Notes: generated by a model not told the origin, from the sequence alone. A stretch of DNA of 64,000 nucleotides from Phyllobacterium sp. YR531 (GCF_000282595.1 NZ_AKIZ01000003.1:141634-205633), one strand, 5' to 3'. Positions 35,833 through 45,558 are shown, numbered from the stretch's first letter. Program-made: numbers and translations.

Positions 35833-36236
35833 GCGCCCATGCCATCCCGCATCTGGCGCGCCGTATAGGTACCGTCAGCTTCATGAGTTTCCAGCGCATC
35901 GCGGATAATGCCCGTCAGTTCGCTGACGGCACGCAAATGCAGCTTCAATGCTTCGCAATTGCGCTCGAGCTTCAAACGAAGATTATCGAGCACTGGTTGA
36001 AGGGCTTTGAGTGCGGCATTGTCGACCGATTTCACAGCCTTCCCAAGCGCCTTGTTGAAATCACGCAGCCCACGGCTTTTGCTTGCATTGATTTCGGCCA
36101 AATCAACAGCGCCACCATCCATGAGGAGACCCGTCTCGTGCTCAATAACGTCCTCAAGCCGGCGAATGGCGAAAAGTACCGGGTCCAGCGCAGGATCAAG
36201 GCCGGTCTGCTGTTTGTTGTCGTTGACGATTTCCAT
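35829..36236 (-). CDS. FlgN-like flagellar export chaperone (probable)
   Basis: A 135-residue, mostly helical protein. FAIRRLEDVIEHETGLLMDG and LRLKLERNCEALKLHLRAVS are the paired long helices seen in FlgN-type chaperones of FlgK and FlgL. ATG 36236 is chosen because a GGAAGG site lies seven bases upstream; ATG 36242 would be too close to it. The neighbours on both sides are flagellar genes. Assignment rests on size, helical content and position, not on strong sequence identity. Confidence 0.68.
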   Translation of the reverse strand: MEIVNDNKQQTGLDPALDPVLFAIRRLEDVIEHETGLLMDGGAVDLAEINASKSRGLRDFNKALGKAVKSVDNAALKALQPVLDNLRLKLERNCEALKLHLRAVSELTGIIRDALETHEADGTYTARQMRDGMGA

Positions 36237-36260
36237 ATCCATTCCTTCCAATCTTCGGCC

Positions 36261-36821
36261 TCAACTCTGACGAGTCTTTGTGAGATCTTCTGTTGATTTC
36301 AACTGCTTTTGGATGAGTTGCCGTTCGATCTGGTGCAATATTGCATTTGAAACCTGCTCTTTGGTATCAATGTCCGGCGCGGTGTTGAGAGTTTCAACCG
36401 CTTCGGGTTTAATTCGTTTTGCGCTCTGCTCTTCCAGCATGCGAGCAACGCCAATGCCGCCTGCATTGGCCATTTGGTTGGCGATGGCCTCCGACATCAT
36501 CGATTTCCAATAGCCGCCCGCGATACCTTCGCCATAAACTGCTTGATTCTCACCTGAGAACATCGATTCCACAAAAGACTGAAGCATAAAGGCTTCGAAC
36601 TTCTTGAACGCCGGGCTTGGAGCGGGCGTCTTCGCCAGCGCATCTTCAGAGGCACTCCCTCCCATCTGCAAACGCGCAAAGTTCTCAGACGATAGCGGGA
36701 TCTGTGCTGATGCGCGATCCGCCGTCATGGTCCGCAATCTTTCAGCCGATGCCCGCATTGCTTGCGGGTCAGCAGCCATTGCCACATCCAACACCAAATC
36801 TGAAGGTGGATTAATAGCCAT
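36261..36821 (-). CDS. FlgJ-like rod-binding protein, single-domain form
   Basis: A 186-residue protein from ATG 36821 (ATG 36836 also possible). The FKKFEAFMLQSFVESMF segment, followed by GGYWKSMMSEAIANQMANAGG and VARML, matches the rod-binding domain of FlgJ. The glucosaminidase domain that follows in enteric FlgJ is missing, as is usual in alphaproteobacteria. A separate lytic transglycosylase gene in the locus (46555-47145) could supply the missing activity. Confidence 0.82.
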   Translation of the reverse strand: MAINPPSDLVLDVAMAADPQAMRASAERLRTMTADRASAQIPLSSENFARLQMGGSASEDALAKTPAPSPAFKKFEAFMLQSFVESMFSGENQAVYGEGIAGGYWKSMMSEAIANQMANAGGIGVARMLEEQSAKRIKPEAVETLNTAPDIDTKEQVSNAILHQIERQLIQKQLKSTEDLTKTRQS

Positions 36822-36895
36822 AAAAGACAGTCCCATACTGTTTCATGTTTATGACATTAGCTCCCCAAACTTGACTGAGGCTTGAGCCCTGCAAA

Positions 36896-37294
36896 CTAGC
36901 TTGCGACTTTGCCAAGCAACTGGCTGATATGTTCATCAATCTCCATAGCTAGTTCCTGTCGTTGCCGTTCATTCTCATAGGCACGTAGTCTATCGTTCAG
37001 AACATCAAGCGTTCTGGAGTTCTTCAGAAGTTCCTGCCGCTCAATTGCCAATTGTCCGGTCAAGCCCAAGGCTTTTATCCGGTTGGCTTCAAGGCGCTTT
37101 ATGATGATATCGGAAGAGACAATATTGACGCCGGATTCAAAGCGGTCATTCTGCATCTTGAACAGAGCTTCATCTTCCTGCGCTATTGCAAGCACGTCGG
37201 CATTGATTGTCGCAATCCTCATTTCGGCCTTGGCTTTCTTCAACCCCTGCAATCGGATTAAGCCCCGATAAGATGCGCGAGTACCGGCCATCAA
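36896..37294 (-). CDS. FliJ-like coiled-coil flagellar protein (probable)
   Basis: A 132-residue, highly charged, nearly all-helical protein. The pattern RLQGLKKAKAEMRIATINAD, then long heptad-like stretches to RLRAYENERQRQELAMEIDE, matches the coiled-coil export chaperone FliJ in size and character. Its ATG overlaps the fliR stop by four bases. FliJ-type proteins join the FliI ATPase to FlhA, and flhA lies just upstream. Sequence identity to known FliJ cannot be judged here. Confidence 0.65.
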   Translation of the reverse strand: MMAGTRASYRGLIRLQGLKKAKAEMRIATINADVLAIAQEDEALFKMQNDRFESGVNIVSSDIIIKRLEANRIKALGLTGQLAIERQELLKNSRTLDVLNDRLRAYENERQRQELAMEIDEHISQLLGKVAS

Positions 37295-38040
37295 AACGAC
37301 CTCAGATAAGAGCCGGCTTCGCTTGTGAACAACCTCAACAAGTCCGGCATGGCAAAATAAAGCAGCATCAATCCACCAGCCAAAACAAAGGGCATGGAGA
37401 TAAAGTACACCGGAATGGCAGGCGTCAGCTTGTTGATCAACCCGACAGCGATATTTACGACAACTGCAAACACAATGAATGGTGCAGCTATGCGTATGGT
37501 GCTCATAAAGGCCTTTGAGAGAGTGTCCGTCAAATTGACCATTGCCGTGCCGGGTTGGAAAATACCATCTACCGGAATAGCCGAGTATGAAGACAGGAGC
37601 GCGCGAAACACCTCAAGGTGCAAATCCGTGATGAAGAACAGGCACAGAGCCGTCAGTGTCACAAAGCTTGCTATTGCAGCCTGCGGCTCCTCTCCTTCAA
37701 TCGATCCGGCTGGAGCACCCGAATAACCGACAGTCATCGCGATCGTATTGGCCATGAATTGGAGGGCCCAAAAATACATGCGAGCGAGCACGCCTATCAG
37801 CCCACCGACAATAATCTCCACAACTATGATCCGCATGAGCATCAGCGGCGCTGCTTTGGCAGCTGGCGCCACTTGGGCAAGCACAAGAGGCACGACCATC
37901 AGTGAGCAAGCCAGCGCCAGAAAAAGCCGGACCTGCAGAGGAATTCGCGGGCTGGAAATTCCCGGCATGATAAGCAGACAGGCACCCACCCGCGCAAATA
38001 CCAGAAATCCTGCAAGCGCCGTATCACCAAGCGGAAGCAT
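37291..38040 (-). CDS. fliR: Flagellar type III export protein FliR
   Basis: A 249-residue integral membrane protein of the export gate, with about six helices. FLVFARVGACLLIMPGISSP at the N-terminus and ALQFMANTIAMTVGYSGAPA in the middle are FliR/YscT features. It lies eleven bases after flhA and overlaps the FliJ-like gene. It should assemble with FliP and FliQ, both encoded in this window. Confidence 0.95.
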   Translation of the reverse strand: MLPLGDTALAGFLVFARVGACLLIMPGISSPRIPLQVRLFLALACSLMVVPLVLAQVAPAAKAAPLMLMRIIVVEIIVGGLIGVLARMYFWALQFMANTIAMTVGYSGAPAGSIEGEEPQAAIASFVTLTALCLFFITDLHLEVFRALLSSYSAIPVDGIFQPGTAMVNLTDTLSKAFMSTIRIAAPFIVFAVVVNIAVGLINKLTPAIPVYFISMPFVLAGGLMLLYFAMPDLLRLFTSEAGSYLRSF

Positions 38041-38051
38041 TCAAAGCGATC

Positions 38052-40142
38052 TCACGAAATGGTTCCAAGAGAACGGACTTCGACACCTCGCGCTATTTCT
38101 ACGTGCGATAGCACTGACAGCGTTGTGAAAAGGCGCTCGATAATCATCCGGATATAGGGTCGGGCTTCTGGTGAAGCGACCAGAACAAACCGCTCGCCAG
38201 CGTCGAGATGCTTGCGGATTGCCGTTGTCGCCTCGGTTCCGAATTGCTCCAAAAGACGTGGATCAATATCAAACTCGGTGACCTCGCCCTTTGCATCACG
38301 CTTGAGGCTTTGATGGAAAACCAGATCCCAGCGATTGCCAAGGCGCAACACGGAAAGCACACTGTTATCAGCCAAGTCACCGCAAATCTGTTGGGCCATG
38401 CGCATGCGCACATGTTCAACGATCATCTCAGAGCGCCGCACATGCGGAGCTACCTCAGCTATGGCTTCTAGAATGAGATTGAGGTTGCGGATTGAGACCC
38501 GCTCGGAAAGCAGAAGTTTCAATACGGCCTGCAAACCGGAATAAGAAAGATTGGCAGGACAAATATCGTCGAGCAGCTTCTTGTATTCCGGACCAAGCCG
38601 ATCAAGCAGCGCCCTCATATCTTTGTAGGATAGCAACTGCGATAGATTATTGCGCACGATCTCGCTGAGATGCGTAAGCAGAACCGAGAGATTATCGACA
38701 GTCATGTAGTTGTCGCGCTTAAGTTCTGCAGCAAAGGTTTCCGGCACAGAATAAGCCTTCATGCCGAAAGCTGGTTCCCGCACTTCTTCGCCCGGGACAT
38801 GGGGCGGCGGACGATCTCCAGGAATAACCAGTATCTCGCCCACACGAAGCTCATGCGAAGCCACCACGGTTCCATGAATTTTGATGCGATAGGTTTTTGG
38901 CGGCAACAGGAAATCGTCCGTGACCTTGATCTCAGGTACGACGAATCCGTACTCAACCGCAAATTTCTTGCGCATTTTGTTGACGCGGTGCGCCAGTTCA
39001 AGTTGCGATGACATCAATCGTGAAGAGAGCTGCTTGCCAAGGCACAGCTCAATCTGAGCTGTCTCAAGTGAAGCTTTGACCGAGTTGCGATCTTCGTCCT
39101 CGGCAGTCTTCTGCTTGATTGCCAATTCAGCCTGCGCTGCGGCAGCAACCTTTGCCAGTTTGCGCGGCACCGAAATGCCAATCGCGGTCAAACCTATAGC
39201 AAGCACAAAAAACGGAAATGCCGGCAGTCCCGGCAATACGCCGAGAACGAAGAGCAGCAATGCAGCTATGAAAAGAGCTTTTGGATAGGCTCCCAGCTGT
39301 CCGAAAACGGCTTTATCAGTCGATCCGCGGGTGCCGCCTTTCGACACAAGAAGACCAGCTGCCAGCGAAACGATAAGAGCAGGAATCTGCGTTACCAGAC
39401 CATCACCGACCGACAGCTTGGTGAACACATCTGCCGCCTCGCTGACTTCCATGCCGTGGCGGGTTACACCAATAATGATACCGCCAAAAATATTGACCGC
39501 GGTGATGATCAAACCGGCAATCGCATCGCCCCTGACAAACTTTGAAGCACCATCCATTGAACCGAAGAAGGCACTTTCCTCTTCCAGTTCGCGGCGGCGA
39601 TGTTGGGCTTCTTTCTCGTCGATCAATCCGGAGGAAAGATCTGCATCGATGGCCATCTGCTTGCCGGGAATGGCATCAAGTGTGAAACGTGCACCAACTT
39701 CTGCAATACGTGTAGCGCCCTTGGTGATGACGAGGAAGTTGACAATAATCAGGATCGCAAAGACCACGAGACCGATAACAAAGTCTCCACCCATGACAAA
39801 CTGCGAAAAGCCGTGGATCACCTGCCCTGCAGCGGCATAGCCTTCGTCACCATGAGTAAGAATGACACGCGTTGTTGCAATGTTAAGCGAAAGACGCATC
39901 ATGGTTGCAATCAGCAATACGGTGGGAAAGGCCGAAAAGTCGAGCGGTCGCTGAATCCAAAGCGACACCATGAGGATAAGCACGGACAAAGCTATGGAAA
40001 AAGCCAGCCCGATATCGAGAATCATCGGGGAAACGGGCAGGAACAGCACCGTCAGAATGATGACAATGCCGAGCGCAAGGCCGACATCACTGCCGGTCAG
40101 ATAACCCTTGTCACCCAGTCGTTTTACTGCTGCCTGCTGCAC
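38052..40142 (-). CDS. flhA: Flagellar type III export protein FlhA
   Basis: A 696-residue export-gate protein. About eight membrane helices lie in the first 330 residues. [20 protein letters not shown] is the FHIPEP-family cytoplasmic loop, and the large C-terminal domain (from about 360) binds substrates and chaperones. The start is GTG with an AGGAGAAG site four bases upstream. It has its own leader, containing an inverted repeat and one of five shared 15-bp elements, so it opens a separate transcription unit. Confidence 0.97.
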   Translation of the reverse strand: MQQAAVKRLGDKGYLTGSDVGLALGIVIILTVLFLPVSPMILDIGLAFSIALSVLILMVSLWIQRPLDFSAFPTVLLIATMMRLSLNIATTRVILTHGDEGYAAAGQVIHGFSQFVMGGDFVIGLVVFAILIIVNFLVITKGATRIAEVGARFTLDAIPGKQMAIDADLSSGLIDEKEAQHRRRELEEESAFFGSMDGASKFVRGDAIAGLIITAVNIFGGIIIGVTRHGMEVSEAADVFTKLSVGDGLVTQIPALIVSLAAGLLVSKGGTRGSTDKAVFGQLGAYPKALFIAALLLFVLGVLPGLPAFPFFVLAIGLTAIGISVPRKLAKVAAAAQAELAIKQKTAEDEDRNSVKASLETAQIELCLGKQLSSRLMSSQLELAHRVNKMRKKFAVEYGFVVPEIKVTDDFLLPPKTYRIKIHGTVVASHELRVGEILVIPGDRPPPHVPGEEVREPAFGMKAYSVPETFAAELKRDNYMTVDNLSVLLTHLSEIVRNNLSQLLSYKDMRALLDRLGPEYKKLLDDICPANLSYSGLQAVLKLLLSERVSIRNLNLILEAIAEVAPHVRRSEMIVEHVRMRMAQQICGDLADNSVLSVLRLGNRWDLVFHQSLKRDAKGEVTEFDIDPRLLEQFGTEATTAIRKHLDAGERFVLVASPEARPYIRMIIERLFTTLSVLSHVEIARGVEVRSLGTIS

Positions 40143-40150
40143 GGACTTCT

Positions 40151-40173
40151 CCTATTGTCGAAACAACAATAGG
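40151..40173 (-). repeat. Inverted repeat in the flhA leader
   Basis: CCTATTGT and ACAATAGG form perfect 8-bp arms around seven bases, just upstream of the flhA ribosome site (which begins within the left arm). In the transcript it could form a hairpin that partly hides the AGGAG. The half CGACAATAGG recurs in the flagellin leader. Confidence 0.55.
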
Positions 40174-40177
40174 GCAC

Positions 40178-40192
40178 GAAGCTTACGCGAAG
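40178..40192 (-). promoter_or_regulatory. Flagellar 15-bp element upstream of flhA (candidate FtcR site)
   Basis: Reads CTTCGCGTAAGCTTC in the transcription direction, 35 bases before the flhA start. Two CTTC half-sites start eleven bases apart, the spacing expected of an OmpR-type tandem site. It matches the fliF element at 14 of 15 positions. Confidence 0.65.
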
Positions 40193-40213
40193 CCCGCGCG
40201 TGCTCGTTCTGGG

Positions 40214-40480
40214 TTAAAAACCCTTTTCAATCCGCGAATAGGTCAGCAACGTCAGCGTATTGATCTGCGATCCGACGAAGGGGGCGGTCAGGGCAAGTAC
40301 CGCCAGAATAACCAGTATTTTTGGAACGAAAGTCAGTGTGACTTCCTGAATCTGCGTCAGAGCCTGAAACAGGGCAATGCCGACACCAGCCAGCATAGCC
40401 GCAGCAACAGCAGGCCCCGCCGCGACGATAACGGTCCAGATCGCCTGATTTACAATATCGAGTGCATCAGCCTCATTCAT
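40214..40480 (-). CDS. fliQ: Flagellar type III export protein FliQ
   Basis: An 88-residue protein with two membrane helices (about 15-38 and 50-75) and the conserved ALFQALTQIQEVTLTFVPKI loop of the FliQ/SpaQ family. It starts two bases after the flgD stop and ends the flgE-flgK-flgL-flaF-flbT-flgD-fliQ run; flhA follows with its own leader. Confidence 0.95.
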   Translation of the reverse strand: MNEADALDIVNQAIWTVIVAAGPAVAAAMLAGVGIALFQALTQIQEVTLTFVPKILVILAVLALTAPFVGSQINTLTLLTYSRIEKGF

Positions 40481-40482
40481 GA

Positions 40483-40881
40483 TCAGCTGATAACGATACC
40501 CGGAGTGATGATGAGTTCAGCTCCACCCTTGAGCTTGGCAACCATACCATCACTATAAATGCGTACGGATTCGACCACGCCCGATACCTTGCCGTCAGGA
40601 CTTGTCACCGTCCTGCCAATAATACCGTCAGCTTGCGACAGGGACGAACTGGCGAGCAACTGTTCAAGCTTGGCGTTCATTTGAACAGCCTGCTCAACGC
40701 TCGAGAACTGCGCGAGCTGTGTCACCTGCTGCGTTGCATCCATTGGCTTCGTCGGGTCCTGATTTTTCATCTGGGCCACAAGTAATTTCAGGAAGGTCTG
40801 ATAGTCGGCACCGGCAACAGGTTTGGGTGTGTTGTTGGCCTGACTTTTCTGGTCTGCTGCAACGGGAGGAATGCCGGTCAT
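40483..40881 (-). CDS. flgD: Basal-body rod modification / hook-cap protein FlgD
   Basis: A 132-residue FlgD of the short alphaproteobacterial form. YQTFLKLLVAQMKNQDPTKP and QQVTQLAQFSSVEQAVQMN are the FlgD N-terminal signatures. The C-terminal Ig/tudor-like domain of enteric FlgD is much reduced here. The ATG overlaps the flbT stop (ATGA). FlgD caps the growing hook while FlgE subunits are added. Confidence 0.95.
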   Translation of the reverse strand: MTGIPPVAADQKSQANNTPKPVAGADYQTFLKLLVAQMKNQDPTKPMDATQQVTQLAQFSSVEQAVQMNAKLEQLLASSSLSQADGIIGRTVTSPDGKVSGVVESVRIYSDGMVAKLKGGAELIITPGIVIS

Positions 40882-41318
40882 ATTGTTACCTCTGGCCTGT
40901 TGATCTGGCCCGCTTGTGCCGGGATATCGGTGTCGGTTGTACCCGACATGATTTGCGCTTCCAGTGCAAAAAGCGAACGTATGGCTTTCAACGCTTCGAA
41001 GATGCGGTCGTTACACACGATCTCGTCGATAAGCTTCAGCTCTTTCAACATTTGCGGATTGGAGAATGTCCCGAGCAAGGCTGTCAGCATACGTTTGAAA
41101 GCTTGTCCCGCTTCGCTCTTTGCCGATGGATTGATCAGCATGATCTGAGCGGCAAAATAGAGTTGCCTGAGCGGTGATGTCGTCTCGTCGGCCTGAAGCA
41201 CATGGCCTTCCAGAAGGAAGCTGACATCATTCATGAATTCGAGTGAGACTTTACGGTCAGCCCGCAAGACGGCACCATTCACGTATATCTTTTCACCGGC
41301 ACGAAGGGAGACTTTCAT
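40878..41318 (-). CDS. flbT: Flagellin expression regulator FlbT
   Basis: A 146-residue protein with the full FlbT family pattern (VSLRAGEKIYVNGAVLRADR, FLLEGHVLQADETTSPLRQL). In Caulobacter FlbT acts on the flagellin mRNA leader, and in Brucella it affects flagellin production together with FlaF, whose gene lies five bases upstream. The short flagellin gene of this window and its structured leader are the likely target. Confidence 0.95.
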   Translation of the reverse strand: MKVSLRAGEKIYVNGAVLRADRKVSLEFMNDVSFLLEGHVLQADETTSPLRQLYFAAQIMLINPSAKSEAGQAFKRMLTALLGTFSNPQMLKELKLIDEIVCNDRIFEALKAIRSLFALEAQIMSGTTDTDIPAQAGQINRPEVTI

Positions 41319-41323
41319 GACAC

Positions 41324-41668
41324 TCAGATTCCGTCGCGAATGGTACGTGTAATATCGATGATACTGTCATAATCGACCGACCTCTCCTGACGGATCGACT
41401 CCAGTTCCTTCAGGATGAAGATACCTATTGATATCAAGGAGGCGCGCAACTCCTGCGGTAACTGGTTCGCCGGATCACCCAGATCTTCGATTATGATCAT
41501 CCATAGACGGGACGTGAACTGGACCGCTTCAATCCCCTTGAACGAGTAGCTGCCCTCATCACGTGCAGCCTCCAGCATCATGATGGATTGATCGAACAAT
41601 GACCGCTCGCGCTCTTTGGCACTTGTAGCGCCGTCATTAATGATATCGTCGTATCGAGCCTGGTACAT
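41324..41668 (-). CDS. flaF: Flagellar biosynthesis regulator FlaF
   Basis: A 114-residue helical protein of the FlaF family (MYQARYDDIINDGATSAKER, LFDQSIMMLEAARDEGSYSF). ATG 41668 has a GAGAAG site five bases upstream; the slightly longer frame lacks one. FlaF proteins act with FlbT in flagellin production and secretion in alphaproteobacteria. The gene sits directly before flbT. Confidence 0.93.
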   Translation of the reverse strand: MYQARYDDIINDGATSAKERERSLFDQSIMMLEAARDEGSYSFKGIEAVQFTSRLWMIIIEDLGDPANQLPQELRASLISIGIFILKELESIRQERSVDYDSIIDITRTIRDGI

Positions 41669-41713
41669 TGTCTTCTCAAGGTTCTGCTGCACAAAAATCG
41701 CGCAGCTTCAGGT

Positions 41714-42763
41714 CTATTTCAGATAGTTCAGCAAGCTCAGGCTTTGCATTTTCACCGTCAGGGCATAGGACGCATCTATCTGCGTGCGCAATGCTTCCAC
41801 CCTGTTGGCGGCTTCATAGGGGTCGACGCCCTCAAGACCGATTACTGAGCTGTTCAGCACCTTCAATTGCACTTCCAGACGATCTGTTGCGTCTTTCGTC
41901 CGGGCCTGTGCGGTTCCAAGCACCGATTGCACACCCGGAAGAGCTGCATTGGCTGCCGTCGTCGTCTCAATTGCCTTGGTAATCACCGTATCGAAAGCAC
42001 TTTGATTCAGGCCAATATTGGCGAACTCGGCTACCATGGTGTAGCTCATCATCATTTTGCGGAACCCGGCATTGTTGGCACTGACCGAAGTCTCTGCCAG
42101 TTCCGTCGGCGCGATGCGGCTTTTCATGAGTGTGTCGGAAGCAGAAGACCAGTTATCAGACCATGAGCCTGCATCAAATTCCGAGGCGAACGGTCCGTCC
42201 AAAAAGGCTTTCATATCGTTTGCCGTAATCGTCGAAACCTGCGGATCAGTGACAGGAAAGCCGAAATGATCCGCGAAAGATTGCAGCACCGCCGCACGCG
42301 CCGGATTGCCTGCTGCGTCATAATCACCAAGCGGCTTCACATCCGTATTGACACCGGCAAAAACATACTCGCCATTGAAACTCGTATTAATCAGCGAGGT
42401 CGCAGTCTGAAGCAATCCTTTGGCAGCGTTTGCCGCAACCTCATGGCCTTGCCCGCTGCCACGCATGGCAATAATCGTTCCCAAAAAATCTTGCGAGCCT
42501 TTGACGGCATTGCTCAGCGCATTCTGCGATGTTGTCATGCGTTCAGCCAGCAGCTTGTTCGAATCCGTCAGCACGGAAAGCCGGTCATGTTCCTTGCGCA
42601 AGGACAGGGATTGTCCGGTGCGGCTACCCAGCGCAAGACCCGTGTCGAAAACAAAACCTGTCGTGGCCTCCTGCTGCGCCTTGACCAGATCCGCTTGCGC
42701 CTTGGAGATGATGCTCCGGGTGGCGTTTGCTAGCACGTACGACGAAACTGATTGTGTTTTCAT
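41714..42763 (-). CDS. flgL: Hook-filament junction protein FlgL
   Basis: A 349-residue flagellin-like protein. The N-terminal helix (SSYVLANATRSIISKAQADL) and the C-terminal helix (EALRTQIDASYALTVKMQSL) form the coiled D0/D1 part, and the middle differs from flagellin. It ends ...SLLNYLK, as FlgL proteins do. It lies two bases after flgK. Confidence 0.94.
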   Translation of the reverse strand: MKTQSVSSYVLANATRSIISKAQADLVKAQQEATTGFVFDTGLALGSRTGQSLSLRKEHDRLSVLTDSNKLLAERMTTSQNALSNAVKGSQDFLGTIIAMRGSGQGHEVAANAAKGLLQTATSLINTSFNGEYVFAGVNTDVKPLGDYDAAGNPARAAVLQSFADHFGFPVTDPQVSTITANDMKAFLDGPFASEFDAGSWSDNWSSASDTLMKSRIAPTELAETSVSANNAGFRKMMMSYTMVAEFANIGLNQSAFDTVITKAIETTTAANAALPGVQSVLGTAQARTKDATDRLEVQLKVLNSSVIGLEGVDPYEAANRVEALRTQIDASYALTVKMQSLSLLNYLK

Positions 42764-42765
42764 GT

Positions 42766-44220
42766 TTATGATGCCGCCTGGAAGAGTTCTTGGAACATCG
42801 CGTCTACGGTAGACAGAATGCGGGCCGAAGCCTGATAGGAGTGTTCAAGGTCCAGTAATGATTGCATTTCCGTATCAATGTTGACGCCGCTTACGTTGGA
42901 AATCGCATCACTCGCTCTGGACGACAGGATTTTGTTGTAATCATTGGTGTCGGTTACCGACTTACGCTTTTCTTCAAGCGAGCTGATTGAAGCAGCTGCG
43001 AAGTCCAGCAGGCTCTTATTGTTACCGGCCGCCGCCTCCGGATCAAAAGTCCGGGGAGCGCCAATGGCTCCTATCAAGCTCTGCAAGCGGTCCGAATAAC
43101 CAGCAGACCCGTCCGGGTTCTGCATATAGGGCGTACCCGCCGGGCCACCGTCGCGCAGCCGTGAAGGATTGCCTCCCTCCGACAGGATAAAGGCCGATGA
43201 TACTTTCAGTGATCCGGCAATCCCCGGGAGGATCGTGGCGTCTGTGGGCATGGCGGGTGCGCCGGAATATGTAAACAGGCCGGGAACCGTTGGAACTCCC
43301 GTCCCTTGTTCCGCAAACATGCTGACAAGGCTGCGGGCAACTTCGTCCAGTTGCTTCTGATAGGCCGGTGCTGTCTGATCACGCAATTGCAGCAGGCCGC
43401 TCAGTCGCCCCGTCCCAAAGGGCTGGTCAAAGGTTCCGTGCGATAGCGGTACGCCATCTACATAGACCTCATTGCCAGTCGTACCAGCACTGAAAGCGCT
43501 TGTTGGGGTGAAAGTCACCGAGCGGGCTGATTTTTCGAACAGGGTCACGCCATTCTCGGCAAAGATGACCATATCATTGTCATCGCGCTTTAATGTCGTG
43601 ATGCCGATCTCGCTGGAAATCTGCTTCAGCAATCCATCGCGCTCGTCAAGATCATCCGCCACATCGGCACCGGCACGTGTGCCGCTGACAATGCGATTGT
43701 TGGCCGCTTCGAACTTTGCCAGAAGCGTGTTGATGTTGTTGACGGAGTCCGCAATATCATTATCCGCGTCCTGCCGCAGCTTCTGGGTTTCCTGCGTTCC
43801 GCGGTTCAACGCATTGGCAAGAGAAACCGCCTTTGAAACCGTGGATTCACCGACTGACGTATTGCCCGGCTGCGAAGCATAGAGCTGCAATGAATCGCGC
43901 AGATCACCAAGAAGGGCGCGGGGTGAGTCTGAAGCATTACTGGCGGAGTAAATGCCTGAAAGGCGGTCAAGGCCGCCCTTCAACGTATCTGATGCCCCCA
44001 GAAAGCTGTTGGCTTCAACGAATTTGGAAAGAAGGGCTTCATCCGCGGAGCGTTTCACCGACAGATAAGTCAAGCCTCCGGCTCCGCTAACCACGGAACC
44101 GATGCGCCGCGAGAAGTTCGGATCTGTGGCACCTGCAATATTGCGGGATACCACCGAGGTCTGCTTCGACACGGTATTGAGAGCACTCTGAGCAGTAAGG
44201 AGCGCCGAGGTTAGTGACAT
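42766..44220 (-). CDS. flgK: Hook-associated protein FlgK
   Basis: A 484-residue HAP1. SLTSALLTAQSALNTVSKQT opens the N-terminal coiled domain. VNNINTLLAKFEAANNRI and DDLDERDGLLKQISSEIGI are FlgK signatures. The C-terminal VNIDTEMQSLLDLEHSYQAS and ILSTVDAMFQELF complete the D0 helix. It joins the hook to the filament with FlgL, encoded just downstream. Confidence 0.96.
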   Translation of the reverse strand: MSLTSALLTAQSALNTVSKQTSVVSRNIAGATDPNFSRRIGSVVSGAGGLTYLSVKRSADEALLSKFVEANSFLGASDTLKGGLDRLSGIYSASNASDSPRALLGDLRDSLQLYASQPGNTSVGESTVSKAVSLANALNRGTQETQKLRQDADNDIADSVNNINTLLAKFEAANNRIVSGTRAGADVADDLDERDGLLKQISSEIGITTLKRDDNDMVIFAENGVTLFEKSARSVTFTPTSAFSAGTTGNEVYVDGVPLSHGTFDQPFGTGRLSGLLQLRDQTAPAYQKQLDEVARSLVSMFAEQGTGVPTVPGLFTYSGAPAMPTDATILPGIAGSLKVSSAFILSEGGNPSRLRDGGPAGTPYMQNPDGSAGYSDRLQSLIGAIGAPRTFDPEAAAGNNKSLLDFAAASISSLEEKRKSVTDTNDYNKILSSRASDAISNVSGVNIDTEMQSLLDLEHSYQASARILSTVDAMFQELFQAAS

Positions 44221-44251
44221 GCCCTTTGTCCAATTCCCATTATAAGTTCAA

Positions 44252-45514
44252 CTATCGTTTCAGGTTCACCAGTACGTCCATCAAATCGGCACCGGTCTGG
44301 AAGACTTTCGAATTTGCTGTGTAGTTTCTCTGTGCCTCAATCATCTCGGTCAGATCCTGCGCAATATCAGCGTTGGATTCTTCGAGGGCTTCAGCGGTGA
44401 TGCTGCCAAAGCTTCCCTTGCCGGCAAAACCAACCTGGACCTCACCGGAGTCGGCACTCGTCGAAAACACATTTCCCGACAAGACCTGGAGGTTGTCGGG
44501 GCTCGGCACATCAGCCAGTGCGATCTGATAGATCGGGCGGGTTGTGCCATTCTTGTAATTGGCTACGACAATGCCGTCGGCTCCGATCGTTACATCTTCA
44601 ATCGGGCTTGGGGAGTTACCGTCAATTTTCACCTGAATCGGATTATAGTCACCGGCCAATTGTTTCGTGCCGGAAAAGTCGATTTCCAGCTGCTGGCCGT
44701 TTGGAACGGCAACTGAAATGGATTTATCCGCAGAGACCAGCTTTCCGGTGACAGCATCAAAATCGAAAGTCTCTGTCGTCAGCGGAGTCGGCGGCGTGTA
44801 AGGGAAACCACCCGACGCCGAAGCATTGGCTTTGTTATAAACTGCGGCTTCCCATTTATTGTCAGCCGTCTTCGTGTAGTAGATATCCAGCACCACGACA
44901 TTGCCGAGATTGTCATAGGTCTGAACCGATGACTTGGCGGTGAACTTTGCCGTAGCTGTTGTATTTGCAGGCGGACGGTCTGCAGCCGGAATAATCTCTG
45001 CTCCCGCCGGCAGGTTGGCAGTGAAGATGCCCTTGCGGCTTGGATCGGCAATCAGATCATTCTGTGAAAGATTGATCTTCTCCAGACCCTGATAACCATT
45101 GGCGACCGGATTCACATTCCCGTTCGTGATCGGATAACCCATCAGATAAAAACCCGCGGTATTGACGAGATTTCCAGCGGCATCCGGAACAAAAGAACCG
45201 GCGCGAGTGAGATAGGGAGTACCGTTGGCATTGCTGACGATAAAGAACCCCCTGCCCTTCAGGGCGAGATCCGTCGATGAAGTCGTGAACCGTAGCGGGC
45301 CGTCGTCAGAAATGTGGTGACGAACCGAAGTCTCTACACCACCGGAATTGTAAGAGCCGCCGGAACTTGGAAGAACAAGCGACGAAAACTCTGTGCTCGC
45401 CCGCTTGTAGCCGGTCGTGCTCGAGTTGGCGATATTTTCGGATACCGTCGACAGGCGATTGGCCTGGCCGTTCATACCCGACACGCCGGTTCGCATCATT
45501 CCGTAAAGGCTCAT
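44252..45514 (-). CDS. flgE: Flagellar hook protein FlgE
   Basis: A 420-residue hook subunit. The N-terminal rod-type motif is MMRTGVSGMNGQANRLSTVS with ENIANSSTTGYKRAS, and the C-terminal motif is EESNADIAQDLTEMIEAQRN with ANSKVFQTGADLMD. The central part is the variable hook domain. It follows ftcR by 130 bases and is the first gene of a seven-gene run. Confidence 0.96.
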   Translation of the reverse strand: MSLYGMMRTGVSGMNGQANRLSTVSENIANSSTTGYKRASTEFSSLVLPSSGGSYNSGGVETSVRHHISDDGPLRFTTSSTDLALKGRGFFIVSNANGTPYLTRAGSFVPDAAGNLVNTAGFYLMGYPITNGNVNPVANGYQGLEKINLSQNDLIADPSRKGIFTANLPAGAEIIPAADRPPANTTATAKFTAKSSVQTYDNLGNVVVLDIYYTKTADNKWEAAVYNKANASASGGFPYTPPTPLTTETFDFDAVTGKLVSADKSISVAVPNGQQLEIDFSGTKQLAGDYNPIQVKIDGNSPSPIEDVTIGADGIVVANYKNGTTRPIYQIALADVPSPDNLQVLSGNVFSTSADSGEVQVGFAGKGSFGSITAEALEESNADIAQDLTEMIEAQRNYTANSKVFQTGADLMDVLVNLKR

Positions 45515-45558
45515 TTCCGTCTCCTAAAGCGCGATTCAGTCCAGAATCGTTATGCTTC

